Source: Aquimonas voraii (GTDB taxonomy: Bacteria; Pseudomonadota; Gammaproteobacteria; Xanthomonadales; Xanthomonadaceae). From it: a DNA stretch of 64,000 nt. Position 1 is the first letter of the stretch. Each line of letters starts with the position of its first letter. This document shows, one piece after another, positions 1 to 13,824 of the stretch. Made by a program: the position numbers and the translations under genes. The DNA lies in assembly GCF_900101825.1 (NCBI RefSeq), contig NZ_FNAG01000003.1, positions 1 to 64,000 on the forward strand, given 5' to 3'. The notes under the pieces are model-generated. The model was not told the origin of the DNA, ran no database searches, and worked only from the letters and a program-made list of their open reading frames with translations.

Positions 1-5092
<5,092 letters not shown>

Positions 5093-5206
5093 GAGCAGGG
5101 ATAGGGGTGAGCCGGCGCGCAGGCGCGGCACTGCCGCGCGCGCCGGCGAACGCCCGAGCGCTGCGCGCGCGGGCCGGGAAGGGCGTCGGGAGTCGAAGCG
5201 ACCTGC

Positions 5207-5335
5207 ATAGGATGGGCCCCGGCCCACCATGGGCGTGAGCCTCGCGACCCGTGTCGTTGGCGCGCGCGTGGATCGACGCTTCGAAGCCGTGACCGCGGCG
5301 GCCTCGGGCTCATGGTGGACCAGGGCCCACCCTAT
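5207..5335. repeat. REPIN-like inverted pair of palindromes
   Basis: The left palindrome (5207-5228, variant ATGGGCCCCGGCCCAC) and right palindrome (5314-5335, GGTGGACCAGGGCCCACC then CTAT) are inverted, with outer ATAG/CTAT ends. About 85 bp of less conserved sequence separates them. The right copy supplies the stop codon of the SulP gene on the minus strand. Confidence 0.8.
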
Positions 5336-7002
5336 GGGGCTTCGATCTTCATCGCGGCCTGCGCCATCGCCAGCGCCTCGTCGAAGCCGGCAGCCAGGCC
5401 CAGCAGATTGGGATGTTTGCCGAAATCCATTTGCTGCAGGATCTCTCGCGGCTGGCCGTGCAGGCCAGACAGGATCACCGCCGTGCCCATCTTCTGGCAG
5501 CGGTCGAGGAAGGCCTCCAGCGCGGTGACGCCCGAGGCATCGATCAGCGGCACCTGACGCAGGCGCAGGATGAACACGCGCGGCGGTTCGCGGATCGGGT
5601 CCAGTACCTGATCGAGGCGGTTGGCGACGGCGAAGAACAGCGGCCCCGAGATGCGGAACATGTCCACGCCCGCGGGCAGGCGCTGGCGCGCGTCGGGCTC
5701 TTCTTCGTTGGCGCCCTCGTCGCCTGCGTCGACGCTGACGCGGGTGCTCATGCGGTGCATGAACACGAAGGCGGCCAGCACCACCCCGACCTCGATGGCG
5801 ATCGTGAGATCGAAGGCCACCGTCAGCGCAAAGGTCACCAGCAGCACCACCCGATCGCCCACCGGCGCGCGCAGCAGCTGCTTGAAGCGGTGGATCTCGG
5901 CCATGTTCCAGGCCACCACCAGCAGCAGGGCCGCCAGCACCGACAGCGGCACATAGACCATCAGCGGCGCCAGCACCAGCATGAAGGCCAGCAGGAAACC
6001 CGCGTGCGCCATGCCGGCGATCGGTGAGCGCGCGCCGGCGCGGATATTGGTGGCGGTGCGTGCCAGCGCGCCGGTGGCCGGCAGGCCGGCGACCAGGGCC
6101 GAGGCCGCATTCGCTACACCCTGGGCCACCAGCTCGGCGTTGGAACGATGGCGCTGGCCGGTCATGCCGTCGGCCACCACCGCTGACAGCAAGGATTCGA
6201 CGCCGGCGAGAAAGGCGATGGTCAGCGCTGCCGGCAGCAGTTCCAGCGTGCGCTCGAAGGGAATGTCCGGGATCGCGAACTCGGGCAGCGCCGCGGGCAG
6301 CTGGCCGAAGGTGCTGCCGATTGTCGGCACCGGCAGGGCCAGTGCCGCCAGGCTGCCGACCACCACTACGATCAGGAAGGCCGGCCAGCCCGGACGATGG
6401 CGCTTGAGCAGGGCCAGCGCCATCAGGCCAGCGACACACAGCCCTGCCGCGGCGGGCTGCCAGCTCGGCAGGTGGGCGAAGTAGGCCGCCCAGCGCTCGA
6501 AGAACTCCCCGGGCACCTGGTCCATGCGCAGGCCGAGCGCGTCCTTGACCTGGCTGGCGAAGATCGAGACCGCGATACCGGCGGTGAAGCCGGTGATCAC
6601 CGGCTGCGGCATGTAGCGCAGCAGCACGCCCAAGCGCAGCAGGCCGGCGGCGATCAGGATCAGCCCGGCCAGCAGGGTGCAGAGGACCAGGCCCTCGTAG
6701 CCGAAGCGTTCGATGACGTTGAACACCACCGGGATGAAGGCGGCGGTGGGTCCGCCGATCTGCACGCGCGAGCCGCCGAGTGCGGAGATCAGGAAGCCGG
6801 CGACGATGGCGGTGTGCAGGCCGCGCTCGGGCGTGGTGCCCGAGGCGATCGCCAACGCCATCGCCAGCGGCAGGGCGACGATGGCGACGGTGAGCCCGGC
6901 GATCAGGTCGGCGCGCAGGTCGCGCGCGCCGTAGCCGCGGCTCAGCGAGGTGTACAGCTGCGGTACGAAGCCCCGGAAGTCGCTGAGCAGGCGCCGGGGC
7001 AT
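5332..7002 (-). CDS. SulP-family anion transporter with C-terminal STAS domain
   Basis: This 556-residue inner-membrane protein has a SulP (SLC26-type) transmembrane core: GLTVAIVALPLAMALAIASG near residue 35, a QIGGPTAAFIPVV segment near 80, and MPQPVITGFTAGIAVSIF near 130. A STAS domain of about 100 residues follows from about 440 (LRQVPLIDASGVTAL). The family carries sulfate, bicarbonate or dicarboxylates by proton or sodium symport; the substrate is not readable here. It starts 4 nt after the end of a small lipoprotein gene (same strand), so the two are probably one operon. Oddity: the final proline codon and the TAG lie inside a palindromic repeat, so the native C-terminus may have been altered by the insertion. 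Confidence 0.9.
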   Translation of the reverse strand: MPRRLLSDFRGFVPQLYTSLSRGYGARDLRADLIAGLTVAIVALPLAMALAIASGTTPERGLHTAIVAGFLISALGGSRVQIGGPTAAFIPVVFNVIERFGYEGLVLCTLLAGLILIAAGLLRLGVLLRYMPQPVITGFTAGIAVSIFASQVKDALGLRMDQVPGEFFERWAAYFAHLPSWQPAAAGLCVAGLMALALLKRHRPGWPAFLIVVVVGSLAALALPVPTIGSTFGQLPAALPEFAIPDIPFERTLELLPAALTIAFLAGVESLLSAVVADGMTGQRHRSNAELVAQGVANAASALVAGLPATGALARTATNIRAGARSPIAGMAHAGFLLAFMLVLAPLMVYVPLSVLAALLLVVAWNMAEIHRFKQLLRAPVGDRVVLLVTFALTVAFDLTIAIEVGVVLAAFVFMHRMSTRVSVDAGDEGANEEEPDARQRLPAGVDMFRISGPLFFAVANRLDQVLDPIREPPRVFILRLRQVPLIDASGVTALEAFLDRCQKMGTAVILSGLHGQPREILQQMDFGKHPNLLGLAAGFDEALAMAQAAMKIEAP

Positions 7003-7006
7003 GCGA

Positions 7007-7432
7007 TCAGTCCTGAGCGATGTCGGGCAGGCCGGTGGTCAGCCACCACTGCTTGGCCTCGGCGTCCCAGCGCCACAGCTCGCGCACCAGGAAGGTCCGC
7101 TCGATCTGGGTGTGGCGGTTGATCAGCCGCACCTCGACGAGTTGGCGCACCTCGCCCTGTCCGGCGGGCTCCTTGGCCTTGACCAGGTAGCCGGTGAACT
7201 GCACCTGGGCGAAACGCTCCCATTCGAGCCGGCTCATCGGCTTCTCTACGCGCAGCTTGGGGTCGACGAATTCGTAGGCCCGCTCGATGTCGCTGAAGCG
7301 GATCGCTCCGGCGTAGTTGAACAGCGCGGCATCGAGCTTGATGTTGTCGCCGCCCTTGGTGGCGCAGGCGCCGAGCAGGACGATCAGGGCGAGCGAAACG
7401 AGCAGGCGTGGCAGTCCGGGGCGTGGGATCAC
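7007..7432 (-). CDS. Small lipoprotein of unknown function
   Basis: From the GTG at 7432 this gives 141 residues with a signal peptide (LLVSLALIVLLGAC) ending in a clear lipobox, so it is probably a lipid-anchored envelope protein. The reading frame continues open upstream through the repeat array, but that extension encodes only repeat-derived sequence and would bury the signal peptide, so the GTG start is preferred. The mature part is charged and ends WWLTTGLPDIAQD; I do not recognise a family. It lies 4 nt upstream of the SulP gene in the same direction, suggesting co-transcription and perhaps a shared envelope role. Confidence 0.7.
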   Translation of the reverse strand: MIPRPGLPRLLVSLALIVLLGACATKGGDNIKLDAALFNYAGAIRFSDIERAYEFVDPKLRVEKPMSRLEWERFAQVQFTGYLVKAKEPAGQGEVRQLVEVRLINRHTQIERTFLVRELWRWDAEAKQWWLTTGLPDIAQD

Positions 7433-7525
7433 GGGCGGTCCGATGCGGCGGGTGGCGCCTGATTCTGCGGCATGCAGCAGGCTCGATGCGAGTTGCACCA
7501 AGGTCAAGGCCGCTCGGCGTCGCGT

Positions 7526-7910
7526 ATAGGGTGGGCCCTGGCCCACCGTGGACACCACGCGTGCCCCGGTCATGAATGTGGGCGGGCGTCCTTCGGAGAG
7601 CGCGCGCCGATGTAATGGACCCGCACAGCTGCGGTCGAGGCCCTTGCACAGGGTGGGCCCTGGCCCACCACAGGCAACACGCTTGCCCCGGTCATTGATG
7701 TGGGCGGGCCTCCTTCGCAGGGCGCGCGCCGAAGCAACGGAAGCGCACAGGCGCTGTCGAGCTCCTCGTATAGGGTGGGCCTTGGCCCACCATCCGCCCA
7801 CTCTGGCCCCGGTCCTCCATGCAGGGGGGCTTCCTTCGCTGCGCGAAGGCAGAAGCCACAGGGCGTACCGAGCTGCGGTCGAGCCCATGGTGGGCCAGGG
7901 CCCACCCTAT
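7526..7910. repeat. Array of four palindromes in about 120-bp tandem units
   Basis: This fills most of the 535-bp gap 7433-7967, which has no credible gene. Palindromes lie at 7526-7547, 7648-7669 and 7770-7791 (forward) and at 7889-7910 (inverted). The forward copies are spaced 122 bp apart and the segments between them are homologous (each has GCCCCGGTC about 12 bp after the palindrome, then GGGCG and a GCGCGCGCCGA-type block). The last forward and inverted copies form a REPIN-type pair. This looks like tandem amplification of a REPIN unit. Confidence 0.8.
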
Positions 7911-7967
7911 AAAGCGCTGCTTCGTCTTGGGCGCCCAAGCGTTCGACGCATTGGTTAGAGTGCCGCC

Positions 7968-9221
7968 ATGGCCCCCGAACTCGCCCACCACATCGCCCTC
8001 GATGCCCGTCTGGTCGAGGCCGTGGGCGCGATTCGCCTACTGCAGGCGGTGAGCTGGCCGGTGGCCGAGCAGGAGCGCTTCCTCGAAGGCTTCCGCCGCG
8101 GCCAGCCGCAGCTGCCGACGCCGCGCTACCGCAGCCGCGACCTGTCGGCGGCGCGCGCCGAGCTGGCGGCGATCCGCGATGCCGCCGATCCGCAGCATCC
8201 TCTCGGCCAATACCTGCAGCGCAGCGCCGAGAGCTGGCTGCACGCGGCCTGGCTGATCGAAGCGGCGGGCAGCGAAGCGGCGAGCTGGCACTCCATCCAG
8301 ATCTTCGGCCGACCCGGCGATGCGCTGCCCGGCTCGAACCACACCAATATCGACGCCGCCCGCCACTTCATCGAGATCGCCGACGAAGTCAGTGGCACGC
8401 TGGCGCCCGAGGACGGCGACGAGGTCTACAGCGCCGAGGCCATGGCGGCCGAACTGCAGGCCTCACTGGACGCCTTCTTCGTCGGCCATCGCGTGCGCGT
8501 CGAGGTCGACTCGGAGCTGATCGCCAAGGCCGCGGCCGGGCCCACCCGCATCCGCCTGCGCGGCGGCGCCAGCTTCAGCGAGTACGACCTGCGCCAGCTG
8601 CTTGAGCACGAGGCCTTCGTACATTCGCTGACCGCACTGAACGGCCGCGAGCAGCCGCATCTGAAGAGCCTTTCGCGCAGCGCGCCGAGGGTCACCGCGA
8701 CGCAAGAAGGTCTGGCCACCTTCGCCGAGCTGATGACCGGGGCGATTGACCTGCCGCGGCTGAAGCGCCTGTCGCTGCGCATCCTCGCCATCGACATGGC
8801 GCTGAACGGTGCCGACTTCATCCAGGTGTTCCGCTTCTTCCTCGACTCGGGCCAGAGCGAGACCGAGAGCTTCGCTTCGGCGCAGCGCGTGTTCCGCGGC
8901 TGTCCCACCTCGGGTGGCGCGGCCTTCACCAAGGACGCCGTCTACCTGCACGGCATGCTGAGCGTGCACACCTTCTTCCGCTGGACCATCCGCCACCGCC
9001 GGCCGCGCCTCGCGCACCTGCTGTTCGCCGGCAAGATGGCCCTGCATGACGTATTCACCCTGGAGCCGCTGTTCGAGCAAGGCGTGATCGCCGAGCCGCT
9101 CTACCTGCCGCCCTGGGCGCAGCGCGCCAATGGCCTGGCCGGCGTGCTGGCCTTCTCGCTGTTCGCCAACCGCATCCGTATCGATCGCGTCGAGGCCGAG
9201 GACCTGACCCTGGGGCTGTAG
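7968..9221 (+). CDS. DUF1704 / QEGLA-motif metallopeptidase-like protein
   Basis: The 417-residue protein carries the two hallmarks of TIGR02421/DUF1704: an HExxxH site at His214-Glu215-His219 (LEHEAFVH) and the QEGLA motif at 246-250, whose glutamate is the probable third metal ligand. These bacterial proteins are annotated as flavohemoglobin expression-modulating. They are distant relatives of the eukaryotic tubulin tyrosine carboxypeptidase MATCAP, so a zinc carboxypeptidase activity on an unknown substrate is plausible. No signal peptide is seen, so it should be cytoplasmic. It stands alone: a repeat array lies upstream and the fnr gene converges from the right. Confidence 0.85.
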   Translation: MAPELAHHIALDARLVEAVGAIRLLQAVSWPVAEQERFLEGFRRGQPQLPTPRYRSRDLSAARAELAAIRDAADPQHPLGQYLQRSAESWLHAAWLIEAAGSEAASWHSIQIFGRPGDALPGSNHTNIDAARHFIEIADEVSGTLAPEDGDEVYSAEAMAAELQASLDAFFVGHRVRVEVDSELIAKAAAGPTRIRLRGGASFSEYDLRQLLEHEAFVHSLTALNGREQPHLKSLSRSAPRVTATQEGLATFAELMTGAIDLPRLKRLSLRILAIDMALNGADFIQVFRFFLDSGQSETESFASAQRVFRGCPTSGGAAFTKDAVYLHGMLSVHTFFRWTIRHRRPRLAHLLFAGKMALHDVFTLEPLFEQGVIAEPLYLPPWAQRANGLAGVLAFSLFANRIRIDRVEAEDLTLGL

Positions 9222-9385
9222 CGCGCAGGGCTGCGAGGTCACCGCCGCACAGCACGCGGCGGGAGCTTGGGCTGCCGGCGCTGTTCATTACCCGGCACCG
9301 TGCGCCGACGGCCGCATGCGCCTCGTCGGTCAGCGCCGGCGCTTGTTCAAGACGGGATCGCGCGGCCTCCGCTGCGCCCGAGCCC

Positions 9386-10138
9386 TCAATCGCGCAGCAC
9401 CGGCTGCGCGAGCGCCTTCAGGCGCGCCAGGTCGAGCAGCTCGAACTCGCGGCGCTTGACCTCGATCAGGCCCTCGTCCTGGAAACGCCGCACCACGCGC
9501 GAGACCGTCTCCGCCGCCAGTCGCAGGTAGTTGGCGATGTCGGTGCGCGACATCGCGAGGTTGAAGCGGGTGGCGGAGAAGCCACGTGCGGCAAAGCGCC
9601 GAGAAAAGCTCAGCAGGAAGGCGGCCATGCGCTCGTCGGCGCTGAAATCCCCGGCCAGAAGAGCGGCCTTGTTGATGTCCTGGCTCAGCAGGCGGAACAG
9701 CTGGCCCTGCAGGCCCGGCATGCGGGTCGCCAGCGTCGCCATCATCGGGAACGAGAAGCGGCACAGCATCACCGTGTCCAGCGCCATCACGTTGCAGGGA
9801 AAACGCGCGCTGTGGATGGCGTTCAAGCCGATCACCTCGCCGGGCAGGAAGAAGCCCAGCACCTGCTCGCGCCCCTGCGCGTCGACGGTGAAGGTCTTGA
9901 CCGTGCCCGCGCGCACCGCGGCGATCGCGGTGAAGGGGTCGCCCTCGCGGAAGATGTAGTCGCCGGCCTGGAAGGGCCCGATGTGCTCGACCAGGCAGTG
10001 CAGCTCCAGCAGCGCCGACTTGTCGTAGCCCTCGGCCTGGCAGGCGCCGGCGAAGGCACAGGTGCTGCAGAAGTGCAGGGCGTCGCCGTCATCGGAAATC
10101 GGATGGGGCAGCGGAACGCGGGCGGCGTGCGGGCTCAT
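9386..10138 (-). CDS. fnr: FNR-type oxygen-sensing transcription regulator
   Basis: From the ATG at 10138 it is 250 residues, the size of FNR. The N-terminal cluster Cys24-x2-Cys27-x5-Cys33 and the distant Cys126 (VMLCRF) match the four [4Fe-4S] ligands of E. coli FNR, including the 102-residue spacing from the first to the last cysteine. A cyclic-nucleotide-binding fold follows, then an HTH with ETVSRVVRRF, whose E, S and R are the residues that read the TTGAT half-site. It should activate anaerobic genes when the cluster is intact. A nitrite reductase gene with FNR-like palindromes lies in the same window (31955-32124). It is divergent from the TldD homologue with a 154-bp shared upstream region. 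Confidence 0.9.
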   Translation of the reverse strand: MSPHAARVPLPHPISDDGDALHFCSTCAFAGACQAEGYDKSALLELHCLVEHIGPFQAGDYIFREGDPFTAIAAVRAGTVKTFTVDAQGREQVLGFFLPGEVIGLNAIHSARFPCNVMALDTVMLCRFSFPMMATLATRMPGLQGQLFRLLSQDINKAALLAGDFSADERMAAFLLSFSRRFAARGFSATRFNLAMSRTDIANYLRLAAETVSRVVRRFQDEGLIEVKRREFELLDLARLKALAQPVLRD

Positions 10139-10292
10139 GCGGCGGCCGTGACTTGAGTTGGGGCCGAATGCTACCGCGGCCCGGCCTTGTGGCACATGCC
10201 TCGCCTTCACGTCCGGCCGCACTGTCGCCGGGCCGTGCGGTCAGCCCTTCATGCCCCGCGCGCCCTTCCTCCACCCCTGCGCGGAGAGCGCC

Positions 10293-11927
10293 ATGGACAG
10301 ACGCGATTTCCTCACCTTCACCGGGCTCGGTGCCGCCGGCCTGCTGCTGGCCCGCCCCGGCCGCCTGATCGCCGCCGAGGCGCTCACCGACGGCCGCATC
10401 GACCTCGCCATCAAGAAGGCCCTGGCCGACCGCGCGCTGACCGCCGCGACCGAGGCCGGCGCCAGCTACTGCGACATCCGCATCGGCCGGTATCTCAACC
10501 AGTTCATCGTCACCCGCGAGGACAAGGTGCAGAACGTCGCCAGCACCGAGTCGATCGGCGCCGGCATCCGCGTCATCGCCAACGGCACCTGGGGCTTCGC
10601 CGCCACCAGCACGCTGACCGCCGAGGCCATCGTCGCCGCAGCACTCGAAGCCGTCGCCATCGCCAAGGCCAACTCGGCCGTGCAGACCACGCCGGTGCAG
10701 CTCGCGCCGGTCAAGGGCGTGGGTGAAGTCAGCTGGGCCACGCCGATCAAGAAGAACGCGATGGAGGTGCCGATCAAGGAGAAGGTCGATCTTCTGCTCG
10801 CCGCCAATGCCGAGGCGATGAAGGCCGGCGCCAGCTTCGTCAACTCAACGCTGTTCCAGGTCAACGAGCAGAAGTACTTCGCCTCGACCGACGGCAGCTA
10901 CATCGACCAGGACGTGCACCGCCTGTGGGTGCCGATGCAGGTCACCGCGGTCGACCAGGCCAGCGGCAAGTTCCGCAATCGCGCCGGCCTGTCGACGCCG
11001 GTCGGCATGGGCTACGAGTATCTGGATGGCGACGCCTCGGAGCGCATCGAAATGCCCGGCGGCGTCATCGGCTACCGCAACAGCTACAACCTCGTCGAGG
11101 ACGCCGCCGCCGCTGCGCGCCACGCGGTCGAGAAGCTGAAAGCGCCGAGCGTCAAGCCCGGCAAGTACGACCTGGTGCTCGACCCGCAGCACCTCTGGCT
11201 GACCATCCACGAGTCGGTGGGCCACCCGCTCGAGCTCGACCGCGTGCTCGGCTACGAGGCCAACTTCGCCGGCACCAGCTTCGCCACGCTGGACAAGCGC
11301 GAGGCCAAGTTCCAGTACGGCAGCGACAAGGTCACCCTGTTCGCCGACAAGACCCAGGTCGGCAGCCTCGGCGCGGTGGGATACGACGACGAGGGCGTGC
11401 CGACCAAGCGCTGGGATCTGGTCCGTGACGGCATCCTGGTCAACTACCAGGCGATCCGCGACCAGGCCCACATCATCGGCGAGAGCGAGTCGCACGGCTG
11501 CTGCTATGCGGATTCGTGGAATGCCGTGCAGTTCCAGCGCATGCCCAACGTGTCGCTGGCGCCGGGCAAGGACGAGCTCAGCCCCGAGAAGATGATCGAA
11601 GGCGTCGAGAACGGCATCTACATCGTCGGCGCCGGCAGCTTCTCGATCGACCAGCAGCGCTACAACGCGCAGTTCGGCGGCCAGCTGTTCTACGAGATCA
11701 AGGACGGCAAGATCACGCAGATGCTTGAGGACGTGGCCTACCAGATCCGCACGCCGGAGTTCTGGAACGCCTGCGACGCCGTCTGCGACGAACGCGACTA
11801 CCGTCTGGGCGGCAGCTTCTTCGACGGCAAGGGCCAGCCCTCGCAGGTCTCGGCGGTGTCGCATGGATCGAGCACGGCGCGCTTCCGCGGCATCAACGTC
11901 ATCAACACCGCCCGCAACATCGGCTGA
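10293..11927 (+). CDS. TldD-family metalloprotease homologue with Tat signal
   Basis: The 544-residue protein is a TldD/PmbA family member: it has the zinc motif HESVGH at 306-311, then a downstream GxxGYDDEG region and a conserved ESESHGC segment. TldD pairs with TldE to form a protease that cleaves unfolded peptides through a narrow channel. Unusually, the N-terminus is DRRDFLTFTGLGAAGLLLA, a twin-arginine signal (RRDFL then a hydrophobic stretch ending near IAAEA), so folded export is predicted, whereas classical TldD is cytosolic. The ATG at 10293 is chosen because it places the Arg pair at residues 3-4; longer frames add no conserved sequence. It is followed 17 nt later by a TldE homologue. 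Confidence 0.88.
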   Translation: MDRRDFLTFTGLGAAGLLLARPGRLIAAEALTDGRIDLAIKKALADRALTAATEAGASYCDIRIGRYLNQFIVTREDKVQNVASTESIGAGIRVIANGTWGFAATSTLTAEAIVAAALEAVAIAKANSAVQTTPVQLAPVKGVGEVSWATPIKKNAMEVPIKEKVDLLLAANAEAMKAGASFVNSTLFQVNEQKYFASTDGSYIDQDVHRLWVPMQVTAVDQASGKFRNRAGLSTPVGMGYEYLDGDASERIEMPGGVIGYRNSYNLVEDAAAAARHAVEKLKAPSVKPGKYDLVLDPQHLWLTIHESVGHPLELDRVLGYEANFAGTSFATLDKREAKFQYGSDKVTLFADKTQVGSLGAVGYDDEGVPTKRWDLVRDGILVNYQAIRDQAHIIGESESHGCCYADSWNAVQFQRMPNVSLAPGKDELSPEKMIEGVENGIYIVGAGSFSIDQQRYNAQFGGQLFYEIKDGKITQMLEDVAYQIRTPEFWNACDAVCDERDYRLGGSFFDGKGQPSQVSAVSHGSSTARFRGINVINTARNIG

Positions 11928-11944
11928 GGTCCAAGGAGGACGCC

Positions 11945-13294
11945 ATGAGCATGTTCACTGAAGCCGAAGCCAAGGCCATCCTCGACAAGGTCATCGCCCT
12001 GTCGAAGGCCGACGAGTGCATCGCCACCCTGACCGGCAACCGCGAGGGCAACATCCGCTTCGCCCGCAACTCGGTCTCGACCTCGGGCGTGGTCAACGAA
12101 ACCAACCTCGCCGTGCAGGTCGCCTTTGGCAAGCGCAGCGGCATCGCCACCACCAACAGCTTCGACGACACTTCGCTGGAGCGCGTCGTGCGCCGCGCCG
12201 AGGAGCTGGCCCAGCTGGCGCCGGAGAACCCCGAGTTCATGCCGGCGGTGGAGAAGCAGAGCTACACCGCCACGCCGACCTATGTGCAGGCCACCGCCGA
12301 CATCGACCCGGCCTTCCGCGCCAAGGTCGCGCTGGATTCGATCAAGCCCTGCAAGGACGAGAACCTGGTCGCGGCCGGCTACCTCGCCGACAACACCGGC
12401 TTCATCGCCACCGCCAACAGCCGCGGCAACTTCGGCTACCAGCAGCTCAACAACCTCGACTACACCTGCACGGTGCGCACCGCCGACGAGACGGGCTCGG
12501 GCTGGGTCGCCACCAATCTGGCGGATGCCTCGAAGTTCGACGCCTCGAAAGACATCCAGACCGCGATTCGCAAGGCCAAGGGCTCGGTCGACGCCAAAGC
12601 GCTGGAGCCCGGCAAGTACACGGTGGTGCTCGAACCGGCCGCGGTCTCGGGTCTCTTGATGTTCATGCTGATGGGCTTTGACGCCCGCCAGTCGGACGAG
12701 GGCCGCAGCTTCCTGTCCAAGAAGGGCGGCGGCAACCGCCTCGGCGAGAAGGTGTTCGACGAGCGCGTGAATGCCTTCGCCGACCCGGCCCACCCCGATG
12801 TGCCGGTGCTGCCCTGGGACATGGACGGCCTGCCGCGCGGCAAGCACGCCATCATCGAGAACGGTGTCGTCAAGCACCTGAACTATTCACGCTACTGGGC
12901 GCAGAAGCAGGGCATCGACCCGATCGCCATGCCCGGCAACATCATCATGAGCGGCGGCGACAAGAGCACCGAGGACATGGTCAAGTCGACCAAGCGCGGC
13001 ATCCTGGTCACCCGCACCTGGTATATCCGCCTGGTCGACCCGCAGACCGTGCTGCTGACCGGCCTGACCCGCGACGGCACCTTCTACATCGAAGACGGCG
13101 AGGTGAAGCACCCGATCAAGAATTTCCGCTTCAACGAATCGCCGATCATCATGCTCAACAACATCGAAGAGTTGGGCAAACCCGAGCGCATCAACGCCGG
13201 TGCCGGCGTCGGCGGCGGCCCGGGCATCGCGATGATGGTGCCGGCGATGAAGGTGCGGGACTTCACCTTTACGTCCCTCTCGGACGCGGTGTAG
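11945..13294 (+). CDS. TldE/PmbA-family protein
   Basis: The 449-residue protein has the family layout but no HExxxH, as expected for the non-catalytic TldE-type partner of the TldD dimer. A strong Shine-Dalgarno AAGGAGG sits at 11934-11940 just before the ATG. The N-terminus (MSMFTEAEAKAILDKVIALS) has neither Sec nor Tat signal features. Gene order and spacing (17 nt) indicate co-translation with the upstream TldD homologue. If they form one complex, TldE would have to be carried out with its Tat-tagged partner; alternatively the TldD signal sequence is not processed. The C-terminus is normal, and a palindromic repeat begins 25 nt after the stop. Confidence 0.88.
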   Translation: MSMFTEAEAKAILDKVIALSKADECIATLTGNREGNIRFARNSVSTSGVVNETNLAVQVAFGKRSGIATTNSFDDTSLERVVRRAEELAQLAPENPEFMPAVEKQSYTATPTYVQATADIDPAFRAKVALDSIKPCKDENLVAAGYLADNTGFIATANSRGNFGYQQLNNLDYTCTVRTADETGSGWVATNLADASKFDASKDIQTAIRKAKGSVDAKALEPGKYTVVLEPAAVSGLLMFMLMGFDARQSDEGRSFLSKKGGGNRLGEKVFDERVNAFADPAHPDVPVLPWDMDGLPRGKHAIIENGVVKHLNYSRYWAQKQGIDPIAMPGNIIMSGGDKSTEDMVKSTKRGILVTRTWYIRLVDPQTVLLTGLTRDGTFYIEDGEVKHPIKNFRFNESPIIMLNNIEELGKPERINAGAGVGGGPGIAMMVPAMKVRDFTFTSLSDAV

Positions 13295-13318
13295 TCCGAG
13301 CCTCGGGCGCGCGGGCTC

Positions 13319-13340
13319 ATAGGGTGGACCCTGGCCCACC
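13319..13340. repeat. Single REP palindrome
   Basis: Forward copy with one change in the core (GGTGGACCCTGGCCCACC), followed by the frequent subterminal stretch GAGCTCGACACTCGCCTCGG. It lies just after the TldE stop. Confidence 0.75.
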
Positions 13341-13375
13341 ATGAGCTCGACACTCGCCTCGGTCTCGCTTTGTCG

Positions 13376-13720
13376 TTTCGTCGCTTCGTCGCTCGAAGCG
13401 AAGAGCAAGAGCTTTCGGTCAGCCCTTCGGGCTGCCCGAGTCACTTTCTCTTGAGTGGCCAAGAGAAAGTAACCAAAGAGAAGGCCACCCCTCGTCCGCG
13501 CCCTCTGCGCATCCTTGCGCAGAGGGTACGCAAGGCTCGGCCGGTGTTCGTGGACAGGCCCTCCGTGGCCTGTCACGAACATCGCCGGCATCCCTGCCGG
13601 CGACCCTGCGGGCTGATCGTCCGAGCCTCGCCGCTCCCCAGGGGCCCCGTGGAAGAGCGCGGGCTCCTGCCCGCAAGAGCGAGGCACGCTTCGTTGAGCG
13701 CGTGACCAACTCGAGTGTGC
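13376..13720. repeat. Gene-free spacer with several hairpins
   Basis: Together with the palindrome at 13319 and the heptamer tract at 13787, this makes up the 530-bp gap 13295-13824, which holds no credible gene. Hairpins: 13420-13434 (CAGCCC/GGGCTG), 13443-13470 (perfect 11-bp ACTTTCTCTTG / CAAGAGAAAGT around AGTGGC) and one near 13590 (CGCCGGC/GCCGGCG). The segment containing the CAAGAGAAAG hairpin resembles, from memory, an intergenic element that recurs in xanthomonad genomes; this is not verified. Confidence 0.5.
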
Positions 13721-13786
13721 TGGCATCTTTGGTTGAAGGGCTCGACCGAGATCTACAACCTCCACACCACCGCAAGCCCGCTCTTA

Positions 13787-13817
13787 CGAATCCCAAATCC
13801 CAAATCCCGATTCCCGG
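13787..13817. repeat. GGGATTC-type heptamer tract
   Basis: Short tract of TCCCAAA/TCCCGAT heptamers (complement of GGGATTC), ending 7 bp before the DUF4159 start codon. Confidence 0.7.
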
Positions 13818-13824
13818 CTCTCCA

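Noticed and set aside
7433-7888. N-terminal extension of the lipoprotein gene through the repeat array
   Set aside because: The extension encodes only palindrome-derived peptides (VGPGP and similar) and would hide a good lipoprotein signal.
7526-7910. Possible CRISPR array because of regularly spaced palindromes
   Set aside because: The intervening segments are homologous to one another rather than unique spacers, and the spacing (about 122 bp) is too long.
13702-13824. Upstream start for the DUF4159 gene
   Set aside because: It would include heptamer-repeat sequence and place the Tat signal internally.
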